A DNA stretch of 64,000 nucleotides, from positions 1 to 64,000 of the forward strand of contig CAITND010000182.1 in the NCBI GenBank assembly GCA_903893625.1, given 5' to 3'. Below, in pieces: positions 7,490 to 16,889 of the stretch. Under the pieces are notes generated by a model. That model was not told the DNA's origin. It did no database searches and was given only the letters and a program-made list of their open reading frames with translations. Each line of letters starts with the position of its first letter. The stretch's first letter is position 1. This DNA comes from an uncultured Oscillatoriales cyanobacterium. GTDB taxonomy: Bacteria; Cyanobacteriota; Cyanobacteriia; Cyanobacteriales; Microcoleaceae. The position numbers and the translations under genes are program-made.

Positions 7490-9565
7490 ATGCCTGATTT
7501 AATCACCATTCCCGGAATCCCTGAACTTTGGACACACACTAAAGGCGACTCTCGGATTAAAATTGCTATCCTTGACGGTGCAGCAGATTTAGACCGTGCT
7601 TGTTTTAAAGGTGCAAATTTTACTCAATTTAAACCCTATTGGACAGAAGATATTGAACTCAATGATGAGTATTATCATTACTTAAAATTAGCTACCGATT
7701 TTAACCAACAACAAAAAGCCAAAAAACAAGACCCCGACCACGATAAAGAAGAAGCTAAAAAAGAACGCGAAGCCTTTTTTAAAGATTTCCCTAAACCCAT
7801 TCAGACACGGATTGAATTATCGAGTCATGCGACCCATATTTCTAGCACAATTTTAGGACAACATGGTTCACCTGTTGATGGTATCGCGCCCAATTGTACG
7901 GCGATTAATATTCCTATTTCCTTCGCTGGAGATGATTTTATTTCCTTTGTTAACCTTACCCATGCGATTAACGAAGCCTTAAAAGCAGAGGTTAATATTA
8001 TTCATATTGCAGCTTGTCATCCCACTCAATCAGGAATGGCTCAAGAAATCTTTGCCCGTGCGGTTAAACAATGCCAAGATAGTAATATTTTAATTGTGGC
8101 TCCAGGTGGTAACGATAAAGGCGAATGTTGGTGTATTCCTTCGATTTTACCCGATGTTTTAACAGTGGGAGCAATGCGTGATGATGGACAACCATTTAAG
8201 TTTAGTAATTATGGCGGTGACTATCAACAGAAAGGGGTGATGGCTAACGGTGAAAATATCTTAGGGGCGGAACCCGGAACTGATATTCCTATCAAACAAC
8301 AAGGAACAAGTTGCGCCGCGCCTATTGTAACAGGAATTTCCGCTTTATTAATGAGTATGCAGTTACAAAGAGGGGAAAAACCGAACGCTGAAGCAGTGCG
8401 ACAATCTATTTTAAAAAGTGCTATTTCTTGCGACCCGAAAGAAGTAGAAGAACCAGAACGTTGTTTATTAGGTAAATTGAATATTCCGGGGGCTTATAAT
8501 TTACTTACAGGAGAACTATTAACAACAGTTGGAACTTCTGGAATTAGACAACCAGAAATTACTATTCCGGTTAATAATGTTACTCCTATTAAAAGAATAG
8601 AAAACCCAATTAACAGCCCATTACTAGCTGTAAGTGATGTCGTTACTCCTAGCAGTTCTTCGGCCGTAGCTGTGGCTAATATTACCGCTAGTCAGCCTAA
8701 TAATGGTATTACTGTCAGTGCTGCATCCAAACTGGTTTATGTTTTAGGAACAATTGGTTATGACTTCGGGAGTGAAGCCAGACGGGACAGCTTTAAACAA
8801 TTGATGCCTCCGGTAGAAATTGACGGTACAATGATTCCTGCTAATCCTTATGATGCGTCTCAAATCGTCAATTATTTAGCCGAAAATTCCTCAGAAAGTA
8901 AGTCCTTAATTTGGACAATTAACCAAGAATTTAACCCAGTTTATGCGCTTGAAGTTAAAGGAGGATTTGCTGCCGATGTTTATGAAATGTTAAACTTAAT
9001 GTTAGCCGGACAAATTGAACCAGAAAGCAGTGATGATTATGTTGAACGGGTGAGTATTCCTGGACAAATAACTGATAAAACAGTTACACTCTTTTCAAGT
9101 CAAGAAGTTCCTGTTATTACTATTACTAACATCAGGGGAATGTACGGTTGGAAAGTGAACGGTTTAGTGGATGCAGCCTTACAAACCCTTTCTGAAGAAT
9201 TGGCTGACGCTGACGAGATTTTAATACGAAAATCTCTTAGTGGTTTCCTGAAACGAGTCTATTTTGATTTGCAAAATTTAGGAAAAACTTCTAAAGATAG
9301 GGCATTAAATTTTGCCGCCACTAACGCTTTTCAAGCCGCTTCTAGTTTTGCTCAAGCTGTTTCTACCGGGATGGAATTAGATACTATTGAAGTTGAGAAA
9401 AGTCCCTTCTGTCGGGTTAATAGCGATTGTTGGGACGTGAAATTAAAGTTTTTTGATCCTGAACGGGGTTTGAGAGCCAAAAAGGTTTATCTTTTTACCA
9501 TTGATGTTAGCTATCTCATTCCTGTTACATTGGGACAAGTTCGTTCTTGGTCTGTACCAAAATAA
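7490..9565 (+). CDS. Subtilisin-like protease of the PatA/PatG (cyanobactin maturation) type
   Basis: This 691-residue protein has an N-terminal S8 subtilase domain (about 1-340) and a PatG-type C-terminal domain (about 415-690). The catalytic Asp is in IKIAILDGAADLD, the His in ELSSHATHISSTILG, the oxyanion Asn in VAPGGNDKGE and the Ser in QQGTSCAAPIVTGISALL. In cyanobactin pathways PatA cuts the leader and PatG cuts and macrocyclises the precursor peptide. I see no precursor, heterocyclase (YcaO) or prenyltransferase gene in the window, and no signal peptide. It is thus a stand-alone PatG-like cytoplasmic protease of unknown substrate. Confidence 0.85.
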   Translation: MPDLITIPGIPELWTHTKGDSRIKIAILDGAADLDRACFKGANFTQFKPYWTEDIELNDEYYHYLKLATDFNQQQKAKKQDPDHDKEEAKKEREAFFKDFPKPIQTRIELSSHATHISSTILGQHGSPVDGIAPNCTAINIPISFAGDDFISFVNLTHAINEALKAEVNIIHIAACHPTQSGMAQEIFARAVKQCQDSNILIVAPGGNDKGECWCIPSILPDVLTVGAMRDDGQPFKFSNYGGDYQQKGVMANGENILGAEPGTDIPIKQQGTSCAAPIVTGISALLMSMQLQRGEKPNAEAVRQSILKSAISCDPKEVEEPERCLLGKLNIPGAYNLLTGELLTTVGTSGIRQPEITIPVNNVTPIKRIENPINSPLLAVSDVVTPSSSSAVAVANITASQPNNGITVSAASKLVYVLGTIGYDFGSEARRDSFKQLMPPVEIDGTMIPANPYDASQIVNYLAENSSESKSLIWTINQEFNPVYALEVKGGFAADVYEMLNLMLAGQIEPESSDDYVERVSIPGQITDKTVTLFSSQEVPVITITNIRGMYGWKVNGLVDAALQTLSEELADADEILIRKSLSGFLKRVYFDLQNLGKTSKDRALNFAATNAFQAASSFAQAVSTGMELDTIEVEKSPFCRVNSDCWDVKLKFFDPERGLRAKKVYLFTIDVSYLIPVTLGQVRSWSVPK

Positions 9566-9593
9566 AAGCAAAGTGTACAACTTTATTTTTTAC

Positions 9594-9662
9594 TTACCAT
9601 TTAGAGGATAGTCCCGGCTTGAGTTCTTCAGCTAACCCAATTTTTGCAGTATAAATTGTCAT
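9594..9662 (-). other. Short 22-codon frame after Uma2 relic
   Basis: MTIYTAKIGLAEELKPGLSS then KW and a stop follow directly on the TAA of the Uma2 relic (stop and ATG adjacent). It is convergent with the subtilase gene. It could be the start of a truncated gene or a tiny peptide gene; I do not recognise it. Confidence 0.25.
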
Positions 9663-9790
9663 TTATACCTCAAAAACCTGTTCAGATGTCAACCTTAATT
9701 CAGGAAAAAGTAAAGACTTTATTTCCTGTTCACCTGTAAATTCTGTAACTTCATAAAAACCAGAAACTATATAAATTGGATTAATTATTG
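9663..9790 (-). pseudogene. C-terminal relic of a Uma2-family gene
   Basis: The frame read leftwards gives IYIVSGFYEVTEFTGEQEIK then SLLFPELRLTSEQVFEV and a stop. This is the C-terminal end typical of Uma2 proteins (E-x-Y-TG-x-E-x-I-x-S-x-x-FPEL-x-L-x-x-x-x-VF). The N-terminal 150 codons are missing, cut off near the start of the M23 peptidase gene. Confidence 0.6.
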
Positions 9791-9793
9791 ATT

Positions 9794-10687
9794 ATGCGGT
9801 TTGAACGTTTAGGAATATTATTATTGGGGTCGATGGCAAGTCTAATCGGGATATTAGCAATTCCTAATCCCTGGATACAGTCTGTATATGCTAATGAACA
9901 GTTTAACTCAGAAGCTCAAGAAGTTTGTCCAACTCCGGTATTATCTCGTTTAAAACGTCATCGCCTTGCCACTGGGGAAACGGTGGACAGTATCGCCCGT
10001 CAATATAATTTAATTCCAGCAACCTTACTGGGGATGAATCCGATTTTACAACGGCAACCTATAGCGATCGGAGAGGAAATTCTAATTCCGCCCCATAATG
10101 GGATTCAGGTGGAAATTCCCCCCGGTCGTCGGTGGCAAGAAGTGGCTAAAGCTTATCATGCCCGTCCTGACGTGGTTTTTGAGATCAATGGTTGTCAAAC
10201 TCAACCAACGGTGTTATTTTTGCCCGGTGTGAATTGGTCGCCAAAAGGCCCTCCGATTCCCGCTTTATCCGTCCTATCGGGTTATCCATTACCGCAACCG
10301 ACAACGATACAAATGGGTTATGGTTGGCAATTGAATCCGGTTTTGGGTCAGGTTGTATTCCACAGTGGTTTAGATTTAACCGCTACAGTGGGAACTCCGG
10401 TGTTATCTGTTGGAGCCGGAAAAGTTGCCTTTGCGGGAGAACGGGAAGGCTATGGAAAATTAGTGGTTGTCAATCATGGGTCGGGAAAACAAACCCGTTA
10501 TGCTCATCTGGATAATATTGGGGTAAAAGTGGGTCAAACCGTCAATTTAGGGGATGTATTAGGGACAGTGGGAACAACGGGACAACCCGATAGTGAACAG
10601 CCCCATCTGCATTTTGAAATTCGTTATAACTCAGATTTGGGATGGATTGCAGAAGATCCCAATCCTTATTTTAAAGTGAGACGTTGA
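9794..10687 (+). CDS. LysM / M23 peptidoglycan endopeptidase
   Basis: This roughly 297-residue protein has an N-terminal hydrophobic signal segment (ILLLGSMASLIGILAIP), a LysM-like segment (residues about 50-100, RHRLATGETVDSIARQYNLI) and a C-terminal M23 lysostaphin-type domain. The zinc ligands are visible in FHSGLDL (H-x-x-x-D) and HLHFEI (H-x-H). The family cleaves peptide cross-links of peptidoglycan, or activates amidases when ligands are lost; here they are intact. I use ATG 9794 rather than the in-frame TTG at 9788. It is convergent with the RTX gene. Confidence 0.9.
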   Translation: MRFERLGILLLGSMASLIGILAIPNPWIQSVYANEQFNSEAQEVCPTPVLSRLKRHRLATGETVDSIARQYNLIPATLLGMNPILQRQPIAIGEEILIPPHNGIQVEIPPGRRWQEVAKAYHARPDVVFEINGCQTQPTVLFLPGVNWSPKGPPIPALSVLSGYPLPQPTTIQMGYGWQLNPVLGQVVFHSGLDLTATVGTPVLSVGAGKVAFAGEREGYGKLVVVNHGSGKQTRYAHLDNIGVKVGQTVNLGDVLGTVGTTGQPDSEQPHLHFEIRYNSDLGWIAEDPNPYFKVRR

Positions 10688-10706
10688 CATTCTTATTTCA
10701 ATTTGC

Positions 10707-10772
10707 TGGGTAATGTTTAGAGAATCCACCCCTACAATTTGATTCAAGAGTTTATTCGCTTCAAGGGGTGGC
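10707..10772. terminator. Candidate bidirectional terminator
   Basis: CCACCCCT at about 10726-10733 and AGGGGTGG at about 10763-10770 are complementary and lie between the convergent peptidase and RTX genes. The loop of about 29 bases is long, so the assignment is tentative. Confidence 0.35.
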
Positions 10773-10790
10773 TTCGAGTTCAAGAATGAA

Positions 10791-11648
10791 TTAAATAAAG
10801 ACATATTGATCACTGTCTAATGTCGATGCTATATCCCCTTGAACAATTGCTAATAATTGTTTTGAATTATTTGTATTAACCCGAAAAATAGCAACCCCTT
10901 CAGGTACATTTCGCGGGGAACTATCAATCGCATACAAGTCTGGAGTTCCTCCTAATAGTAACTTATCTTCATTTGCATTAAAATCTGTAATTAAGGTATA
11001 TCCTAAACTATCACTAGAAATACCTAAAAGGGTATCATTACCCCGGTCGCCTAATAGTAAATCGTTTCCAGTCCCTCCAATTAAACTATCGTTACCTTGA
11101 CCGCCATAAATACTATCGTTACCACCATCTCCAAAAAGAGTATCCCTGTCGTTATTACCAAACACAAGATCCTCATCTGGCCCACCATAAACGGTATCAA
11201 TTCCGACATCGCCAAACAGGGTATCAAATCCTGAACTTCCGATAACTAAATCATTTCCTTGACCTGAAAATAGAATATCATTGCCATTTTGTCCTTCGAT
11301 AAAATCATCTCCCAGGAAACTGGAAATCCTGTCGTTTCCATCCCGACCGGGGATAACATCACGATTGCTCGTTCCTTCTAAAGTATCATCCTTGTTGGTA
11401 CCAATCAGGGATGCAGCCGGGGTTAAAGGAGAAATTTGATCTACATTCCGACGCAAAAAGAACGAATCTGCTCCGTCACCTCCAATCAGTGTATCGACTT
11501 CACTATCAAACGTAATTAATTCTAGGGTAGAGATTTGGGTTTCTCTAGGAACTGGGTTAGACACTGGTGTAAAATTTGACATTGTACTTAAGGGTAAAGA
11601 ATCAGTGAGTAATGGGGGAGGAAGATTAAATTTTGTTGAATGAAGCAT
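10791..11648 (-). CDS. RTX-type calcium-binding repeat protein
   Basis: The middle of the protein is an array of glycine/aspartate-rich nonapeptides (RDGNDRISSF, GQNGNDILFSGQGNDLVIG, FGDGGNDSIYGGQGNDSLIG, GGTGNDLLLGDRGNDTLLG) that form calcium-binding beta rolls. Such proteins are exported by type I systems using an uncleaved C-terminal signal; the C-terminal 60 residues (GYTLITDFNANEDKLLLG) are the usual RTX-associated end. A GTG at 11705 opens a longer frame; ATG 11648 or 11582 is more likely. No type I exporter genes lie nearby. Confidence 0.85.
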   Translation of the reverse strand: MLHSTKFNLPPPLLTDSLPLSTMSNFTPVSNPVPRETQISTLELITFDSEVDTLIGGDGADSFFLRRNVDQISPLTPAASLIGTNKDDTLEGTSNRDVIPGRDGNDRISSFLGDDFIEGQNGNDILFSGQGNDLVIGSSGFDTLFGDVGIDTVYGGPDEDLVFGNNDRDTLFGDGGNDSIYGGQGNDSLIGGTGNDLLLGDRGNDTLLGISSDSLGYTLITDFNANEDKLLLGGTPDLYAIDSSPRNVPEGVAIFRVNTNNSKQLLAIVQGDIASTLDSDQYVFI

Positions 11649-11816
11649 TAACACACCGATAAAACGTTGTGTTGTTTTATCCTCCCAAGTTCTGAAGTAG
11701 TACACTCTGAGTTAAGTATAAAATCAGGATGGTTTTTTATTCTCTTTCAGAGATAATTCGTAAACTATATATTAATAGTTTTTAACTTTTAAGAAAATAT
11801 ATTAAAAACAGAGTAT

Positions 11817-12947
11817 TTATGAAAAGACCGTATAGGTTTGAATTAAAGTTTCTACCGTCGTTGTCTCAAAAACCCATTCTAAGCCTTGAGTATTGACGGC
11901 TTTAATCAGAATGATGTCTTCCTGAGAAATTTCAGTCAGGGGAAGTTGACAAGACCAAGACCATTGAGAGTCATAAGCTGAGGGTTGAGAAGATAATAAA
12001 CAATTTTTTATTAATGTTCCATTGATCAAGACTAAAATTTCTTCTAATTGGCTATGGGGGTTAATTTCTGATACCCATCCTTTGATTAAAAGGTTCCCGG
12101 CTTCGGTTAATTCACATTGTTCGATTTTTCCTTGGGGATGGTGATTAAATTGTAAAGAAGATAAGGGTTTTTGAGGGCTGCGGGTGACTAAATATAAATC
12201 TTGATAGCGACAAATTCCTTTAGGAATCCGAGAATAAACTGCTTCTCCCTGACTAATATTATTTAAACAATCGGCAACAAAGGCTTCACCGACGTAAGTT
12301 GTGCCATATTCATTCACATCTAAGGTTCGACTTTCACTATTGGGAATAAATAAAAGATCGGATGCTGAAATGGCTAAATGGGGCGGTAATAACTCCCGAT
12401 CATGAACACTAAAGATTAACATCCCTTGAGGAGATAATAAGGAATAGAGTTTTTGTAACCAGGTTAAAAATGTCGCTTTAGGAAGATGACTAAAAAAAGA
12501 ACAGGCTAAAATACAATCAAAGGGTTGTTGAGCCGGATAATCCTGGGGATAGGTTGTAGAAATAATTCCCTGAACTCCAAATTGTTCGATTTGAAATTGT
12601 ACCGCCTGAGCATAAATATCAGAAATCCAGATATTTTCAGGAGGAATATCTTGGACTAAAAACCGAGTGAAACGTCCATAACCACTAGCAAAATCTAAGC
12701 AGGATGAAATTTGACTCAAATCTCCAAAATGCCAGTTTAAAACCTGTCGGACAGTATCTAAAATTCGACGGCCATTAAAATAATAACGAATACAAGCCCG
12801 ATCCGGTGTGTGATGATTAGCTAAAGCAAATAAATACATTTCATCCTGATCACAAATAGCAGAATTAAAGGTATCAGGAAATAAGGTTTGATCTTGAATA
12901 AACCGTTGTAGGGCTAAGGATTGACGAGATAAATCAACAAGCTGCAT
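11817..12947 (-). CDS. Class I SAM-dependent methyltransferase, two-domain
   Basis: This is a 376-residue protein. Residues about 60-225 form a Rossmann methyltransferase fold: CLDFASGYGRFTRFLVQ is motif I, FDCILACSFFSHL is motif IV and LLSPQGMLIFSVHD is the post-motif strand. A C-terminal domain of about 115 residues (GNLLIKGWVSEINPHSQLEE, then ILVLINGTLI) looks like a beta-sandwich of the kind found at the end of glycan-modifying methyltransferases. The substrate is unknown. The gene stands alone. Confidence 0.75.
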   Translation of the reverse strand: MQLVDLSRQSLALQRFIQDQTLFPDTFNSAICDQDEMYLFALANHHTPDRACIRYYFNGRRILDTVRQVLNWHFGDLSQISSCLDFASGYGRFTRFLVQDIPPENIWISDIYAQAVQFQIEQFGVQGIISTTYPQDYPAQQPFDCILACSFFSHLPKATFLTWLQKLYSLLSPQGMLIFSVHDRELLPPHLAISASDLLFIPNSESRTLDVNEYGTTYVGEAFVADCLNNISQGEAVYSRIPKGICRYQDLYLVTRSPQKPLSSLQFNHHPQGKIEQCELTEAGNLLIKGWVSEINPHSQLEEILVLINGTLIKNCLLSSQPSAYDSQWSWSCQLPLTEISQEDIILIKAVNTQGLEWVFETTTVETLIQTYTVFS

Positions 12948-13093
12948 TGACTGTTTTAAAAAATAGAAGTTTTTCTCTCAATTTCATCTTACAGAAGACT
13001 GTTACCCAAAACAATCAGGCCACCCCAGGAAAAAATTTGACGTTTTGGCAGTAAGATAGTAAAGCAATAGTTATCACAACTTCATGGAAAGCT

Positions 13094-13468
13094 ATGCGAG
13101 TTTACGTGCTGCTGTTCAATGCCGGAACAGAAAATGAGGGGATTCATACGATTCAGATGGGCGATCGCAATAAAGTGTTAATGTTTGAAGACGAAGATGA
13201 CGCCACCCGCTTTGGCGTGCTTCTGGAGGCTCAAGATTTCCCGACTGCTAAGGTTGAAACCATTGATGCCGAGGAAATTAAAGAATTTTGCCAGAGTGTT
13301 GACTATGACTGGGAATTGGTGGCATCGGGAGAGTTGGCCATTCCCCCGGAACATAATGTCGATGAAATGGACTGGCAAGTTGAGGCGGAGAAACAGGTGG
13401 AGGTTGAGTCTAATTTAGCCTCTCCTGAACTGGATGATATTCGCAAACGACTGGAAGGGTTATTATGA
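13094..13468 (+). CDS. DUF3110 protein
   Basis: This 124-residue cyanobacterial conserved protein begins MRVYVLLFNAGTENEGIHTI and continues with VLMFEDEDDATRFGVLLEAQ, the DUF3110 signature, then an acidic tail (VDEMDWQVEAEKQ). The family occurs in cyanobacteria and plastids and has no established function. It lies 38 bases before murQ and could share its transcript. Confidence 0.85.
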   Translation: MRVYVLLFNAGTENEGIHTIQMGDRNKVLMFEDEDDATRFGVLLEAQDFPTAKVETIDAEEIKEFCQSVDYDWELVASGELAIPPEHNVDEMDWQVEAEKQVEVESNLASPELDDIRKRLEGLL

Positions 13469-13506
13469 ATGGGTGAAATTAGCACACATCAAAGGTTAAG
13501 TTAAAT

Positions 13507-14421
13507 ATGGAACAGTGGGAGTCGCGGGGACATTTATTAACCGAACAAATCAACGCTAATAGTCAGAACTTAGATCAACTCAGTTCTTTAGAATTAGTGG
13601 ATTTGTTCAACCGGGAAGATGTACAAACGTTACTGGCCATAGCCCGTTCCCGTGAATCCTTGGCCCAAGCGATTGATCTCGCCACTGTGGCATTGCATCA
13701 GGGAGGGCGGCTATTTTATGTTGGGGCGGGCACCAGTGGCCGTCTGGGGGTTTTGGACGCGGCGGAATGTCCCCCCACCTTCTGTACCCCTCCAGAGTTA
13801 GTCCAGGGCATTATTGCGGGGGGAGCGGGTGCCTTGGTTCGCAGTTCTGAAGACTTGGAAGATCGGGCCGAAGATGGGGCGACAGCCATCGCCTTACGCC
13901 AAATTACCCATTTAGATGTGATCGTTGGGATTACGGCTGGAGGGACGACACCCTATGTGCAGGGAGCGTTACAAGCAGCCCGTCAACGGGGGGCGAAAAC
14001 GGTATTTATTGCCTGTGTTCCGGTCGAACAGGTGGAATTTGAAGCAGATGTGGATATTCGCTTATTAGTGGGGCCAGAAATATTAGCAGGTTCGACCCGA
14101 TTAAAAGCTGGAACAGTAACAAAAATGGCGTTAAATATTATCTCAACGAGTGTGATGGTGAAGTTAGGAAAAGTCTATGGCAATCGGATGATTGATGTAG
14201 CCGTTACCAATAATAAATTACATGATCGAGCCTTAAGAATATTAATGGATTTGACGGAGATTAATCGAGAAGCAGCCGAAATTTTATTGGAAAATAGTGG
14301 AAAATCGGTGAAGTTAGCATTATTAATGCAGTGGACAGGATTAGATGCGGTATCAGGTCAAGAATTATTAAATCAGCATCAAGGACAATTAAGACAGGCG
14401 ATATTGAGTATGCAAAATTAG
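13507..14421 (+). CDS. murQ: N-acetylmuramic acid 6-phosphate etherase
   Basis: MurQ removes the lactyl ether from MurNAc-6-phosphate to give GlcNAc-6-phosphate, the last step of recycling cell-wall muramic acid. The 304-residue length is standard. The SIS-fold sugar-phosphate site appears as FYVGAGTSGRLGVLDAAECP, with GITAGGTTPYVQGAL and the catalytic region ILAGSTRLKAGTVTKMALN. After the TAG the same frame stays open for 45 more codons (14422-14559), described separately. Confidence 0.95.
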   Translation: MEQWESRGHLLTEQINANSQNLDQLSSLELVDLFNREDVQTLLAIARSRESLAQAIDLATVALHQGGRLFYVGAGTSGRLGVLDAAECPPTFCTPPELVQGIIAGGAGALVRSSEDLEDRAEDGATAIALRQITHLDVIVGITAGGTTPYVQGALQAARQRGAKTVFIACVPVEQVEFEADVDIRLLVGPEILAGSTRLKAGTVTKMALNIISTSVMVKLGKVYGNRMIDVAVTNNKLHDRALRILMDLTEINREAAEILLENSGKSVKLALLMQWTGLDAVSGQELLNQHQGQLRQAILSMQN

Positions 14422-14559
14422 GATTTGCTCAAATTAACACTTTTCAAGCTATATCAGAAACTTGGTTTTTCCAGTAATTTATTAGAATTAGCCCAACTGA
14501 TCGGTATTGACCCCAAAAAGGATTTAATTGGTGTTGATTTGCATGGTAATGTAAATTAA
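14422..14559 (+). pseudogene. In-frame fragment after murQ, possibly a pentapeptide-protein N-terminus
   Basis: Directly after the murQ stop, and in the same frame, the sequence reads LLKLTLFKLYQKLGFSSNLL, then ELAQLIGIDPKKDLIGVDLH and GNVN before a stop. The D-L-x-G-V-D-L-x-G end resembles the beginning of an A(D/N)LxG pentapeptide-repeat array, and the preceding helix resembles leaders found before such arrays. No start codon is evident. It is probably a relic, but a readthrough extension of MurQ cannot be excluded from sequence alone. Confidence 0.35.
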
Positions 14560-15998
14560 CGATGCCAAATCGTTTGATTTCCTGATTGATCAATTAAGGT
14601 AATTCCTAACTGTTTTAGATGGTCACGAATGCGATCGCTTTCTGCATAATTTTTGGCTTTTTTCGCCTCTAACCGTTGCTGAACTAATATTTTAATTTCA
14701 CTATCACTCAACCCTAAATCTTGACTTTCCTCTGGTTGTGCTTCTAACCCGAAAACGGTAGCTAATTCCATTAAAGTTTGCCAAGTTTTCTGTAATTGTT
14801 CTGTAGGGGTATGGATTTCGCCTCCATGTATTAAGATATTGCGATCGCGTCTTAATTCTTTGGCTAATTCAAATAAAACCGCTAACCCTTCTGGGGTATT
14901 AAAATCATCATCCATTGCCGTTGTAAACCGGGAAATGGCATCAGCATCAATTAACGCTTTTTCATTGGGTTTAAAGCCTAATTTATCGGCATATTCCGTA
15001 CCCAATAATAACCCCTCTTTTAACGTATTCCATCCATTTTCAGCAGAAGCGATCGCTTCATCGGTAAAATCCAACGGTTTGCGATAATGTCCTTGTAAAA
15101 TAAATAAACGAATCACCATTGGATCAAGATGAGTATCCAATAAAGCGCGAATTGTGGTAAAATTTCCTAAAGATTTAGACATCTTTTCACCACTCACCGT
15201 CACCATGCCATTGTGCATCCAATATCGCGCTAAAGGTTGATGAGTTGCACCTTCAGATTGGGCAATTTCATTTTCATGATGGGGGAAGACTAAATCACCA
15301 CCACCGCCATGAATATCAATGGTATTTCCTAATAGCGATCGCACCATTGCCGAACATTCAATATGCCATCCGGGGCGACCTTTTCCCCAAGGAGAATCCC
15401 ATGCAGGTTCACCTAATTTTGCAGCTTTCCAGAGGGCAAAATCCGAGGGATCTTTCTTCTTGACGACATCGGGATCAGATTGAGAAATCCGACCACTGGC
15501 ACCTGCTTGTAATTGTTCCTGTTGACGACCGGATAATTTACCATAATCGCCAAAATCTTTAACACTATAATAAACATCCCCATCGACTGCATAAGCAATA
15601 CCTTGCTGTTCTAATTCTTGAATCAGTTGAATAATTTGGGGAAGGTGTTCGGTAACGCGAGGATAGGCATTTGCATCTTGAATATTTAAGCGTCGGATAT
15701 CTTCAAAATAGGCTTGAATATATTTATTAGAAACTGCCTCCATTGTTGCGCCTTCTAATTTGGCACGGTTGAGAATTTTATCGTCAATATCAGTAAAATT
15801 CTGAATATAATTAACGGTATAGCCCCTATATTCTAAATAGCGTCTAACGATATCCCAAGCAATATAGGATCTGGCATGACCTAAATGGCAATAATCATAA
15901 ACTGTTACCCCACAGCAATACATTTTAACCGTCCCAGGTTCTAACGGTTGAAAATCTTCTTTTTGACGAGTTTGGGTATTATAAAGTTTGAGAACCAT
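14556..15998 (-). CDS. cysS: Cysteinyl-tRNA synthetase
   Basis: This class I synthetase charges tRNA-Cys. The HIGH-type motif is in [19 protein letters not shown], the KMSKS motif in [11 protein letters not shown], and zinc ligands occur in YCCGVTVYD and GWHIECSAM with HHENE. The C-terminal anticodon-binding part ends [18 protein letters not shown]. The frame extends to 16016, but [10 protein letters not shown] at 15998 is the expected start, giving 480 residues. It follows hisI and sufE on the same strand. Short GATTTCACG repeats lie in the 66-base gap upstream. Confidence 0.95.
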   Translation of the reverse strand: MVLKLYNTQTRQKEDFQPLEPGTVKMYCCGVTVYDYCHLGHARSYIAWDIVRRYLEYRGYTVNYIQNFTDIDDKILNRAKLEGATMEAVSNKYIQAYFEDIRRLNIQDANAYPRVTEHLPQIIQLIQELEQQGIAYAVDGDVYYSVKDFGDYGKLSGRQQEQLQAGASGRISQSDPDVVKKKDPSDFALWKAAKLGEPAWDSPWGKGRPGWHIECSAMVRSLLGNTIDIHGGGGDLVFPHHENEIAQSEGATHQPLARYWMHNGMVTVSGEKMSKSLGNFTTIRALLDTHLDPMVIRLFILQGHYRKPLDFTDEAIASAENGWNTLKEGLLLGTEYADKLGFKPNEKALIDADAISRFTTAMDDDFNTPEGLAVLFELAKELRRDRNILIHGGEIHTPTEQLQKTWQTLMELATVFGLEAQPEESQDLGLSDSEIKILVQQRLEAKKAKNYAESDRIRDHLKQLGITLIDQSGNQTIWHR

Positions 15999-16064
15999 GT
16001 TTAAATTTTTGATCACGGATTTAGACAGATTTCACGGATTTCACGGATTTCTAAGAGTTAACAA

Positions 16065-16403
16065 TCAACATTTAATTTGTTTGAAAAAACAACTTCTTGC
16101 GCCTGTATGACAAGCGATATTGCCAATTTGTTCTATTTTTAATAATAAAGTATCGGCATCACAATCATAATATAAGGATTTAAGTTTTTGAATATGTCCT
16201 GATGTGGCTCCTTTATGCCATAATTCAGCACGAGAACGACTCCAATAGTGAACTTCTTTGGTTTCTAGGGTTTTTTGAATAGATTCTTTATTCATCCAAG
16301 CCATCATTAATACAGTTCCATCTTCTGCATCTTGAGCGATCGCAGGAATTAACCCTTGGTCATTAAATTTTAACGCTTCTATCCACAAATAATCTTGATT
16401 CAT
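16065..16403 (-). CDS. hisI: Phosphoribosyl-AMP cyclohydrolase
   Basis: HisI opens the purine ring of PR-AMP in histidine synthesis. The 112-residue protein covers only the cyclohydrolase domain, with [20 protein letters not shown], then [16 protein letters not shown], and the metal-binding [20 protein letters not shown] then GARSCFF. The pyrophosphohydrolase (HisE) part that is fused in many bacteria is not in this frame and must be encoded elsewhere. It lies 27 bases downstream of sufE. Confidence 0.95.
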   Translation of the reverse strand: MNQDYLWIEALKFNDQGLIPAIAQDAEDGTVLMMAWMNKESIQKTLETKEVHYWSRSRAELWHKGATSGHIQKLKSLYYDCDADTLLLKIEQIGNIACHTGARSCFFKQIKC

Positions 16404-16430
16404 TGATCGGTTAAATTATCGAGTATTTTT

Positions 16431-16889
16431 TTAGATTCCTGATCCTTCAGAATTCAGGTTAGGATCACAAGTAACAGCTTTTTTCTTGAGAGTTTGGAAA
16501 ATATTGAAAAAGCCGTTAGCGCGAGAAGGGGTTAAACTTGCTTGTAACCCAGTTTCTTGCATAAAATCGGGTTGAAGTTGAGCAATTTCTGGGGGGGTGA
16601 GTCCATTCATTCCCATAATTAAAAAAGCAACTAATCCTTTGGTTAATTGAGAATCAGACTCGCCTTGAAATTGAACTTTTCCCTGTTCATCTAAGTCAGC
16701 AATCACATAAACTTGTGAAACACAACCGGGAACTTTATGATCAGGAATTTTCTGATCTTCTGGAAAGGAGGGAAGTTTTTGGGCGAGGGTAATTAATTGT
16801 TCATAGCGCAATTTATTAGAAGAAGCGCGTTTAAAACGCTGTACCATCCGTTCTAAAGTAGGGGGTAAAGGGGTTGCAGTGGAAGACAT
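16431..16889 (-). CDS. sufE: SufE-family sulfur acceptor
   Basis: SufE takes persulfide sulfur from the SufS cysteine desulfurase for Fe-S cluster assembly. The 152-residue protein carries the active cysteine in HKVPGCVSQVYV, followed by FQGESDSQLTKGLVAFLIMG and the C-terminal LTPSRANGFFNIFQTLKKKA. The rest of the suf operon is not in the window. It probably heads a sufE-hisI-cysS transcript. Confidence 0.93.
   Translation of the reverse strand: MSSTATPLPPTLERMVQRFKRASSNKLRYEQLITLAQKLPSFPEDQKIPDHKVPGCVSQVYVIADLDEQGKVQFQGESDSQLTKGLVAFLIMGMNGLTPPEIAQLQPDFMQETGLQASLTPSRANGFFNIFQTLKKKAVTCDPNLNSEGSGI

Noticed and set aside
7490-9565. A full cyanobactin cluster
   Set aside because: No YcaO cyclodehydratase, precursor or prenyltransferase is visible on either side; only the protease is present.
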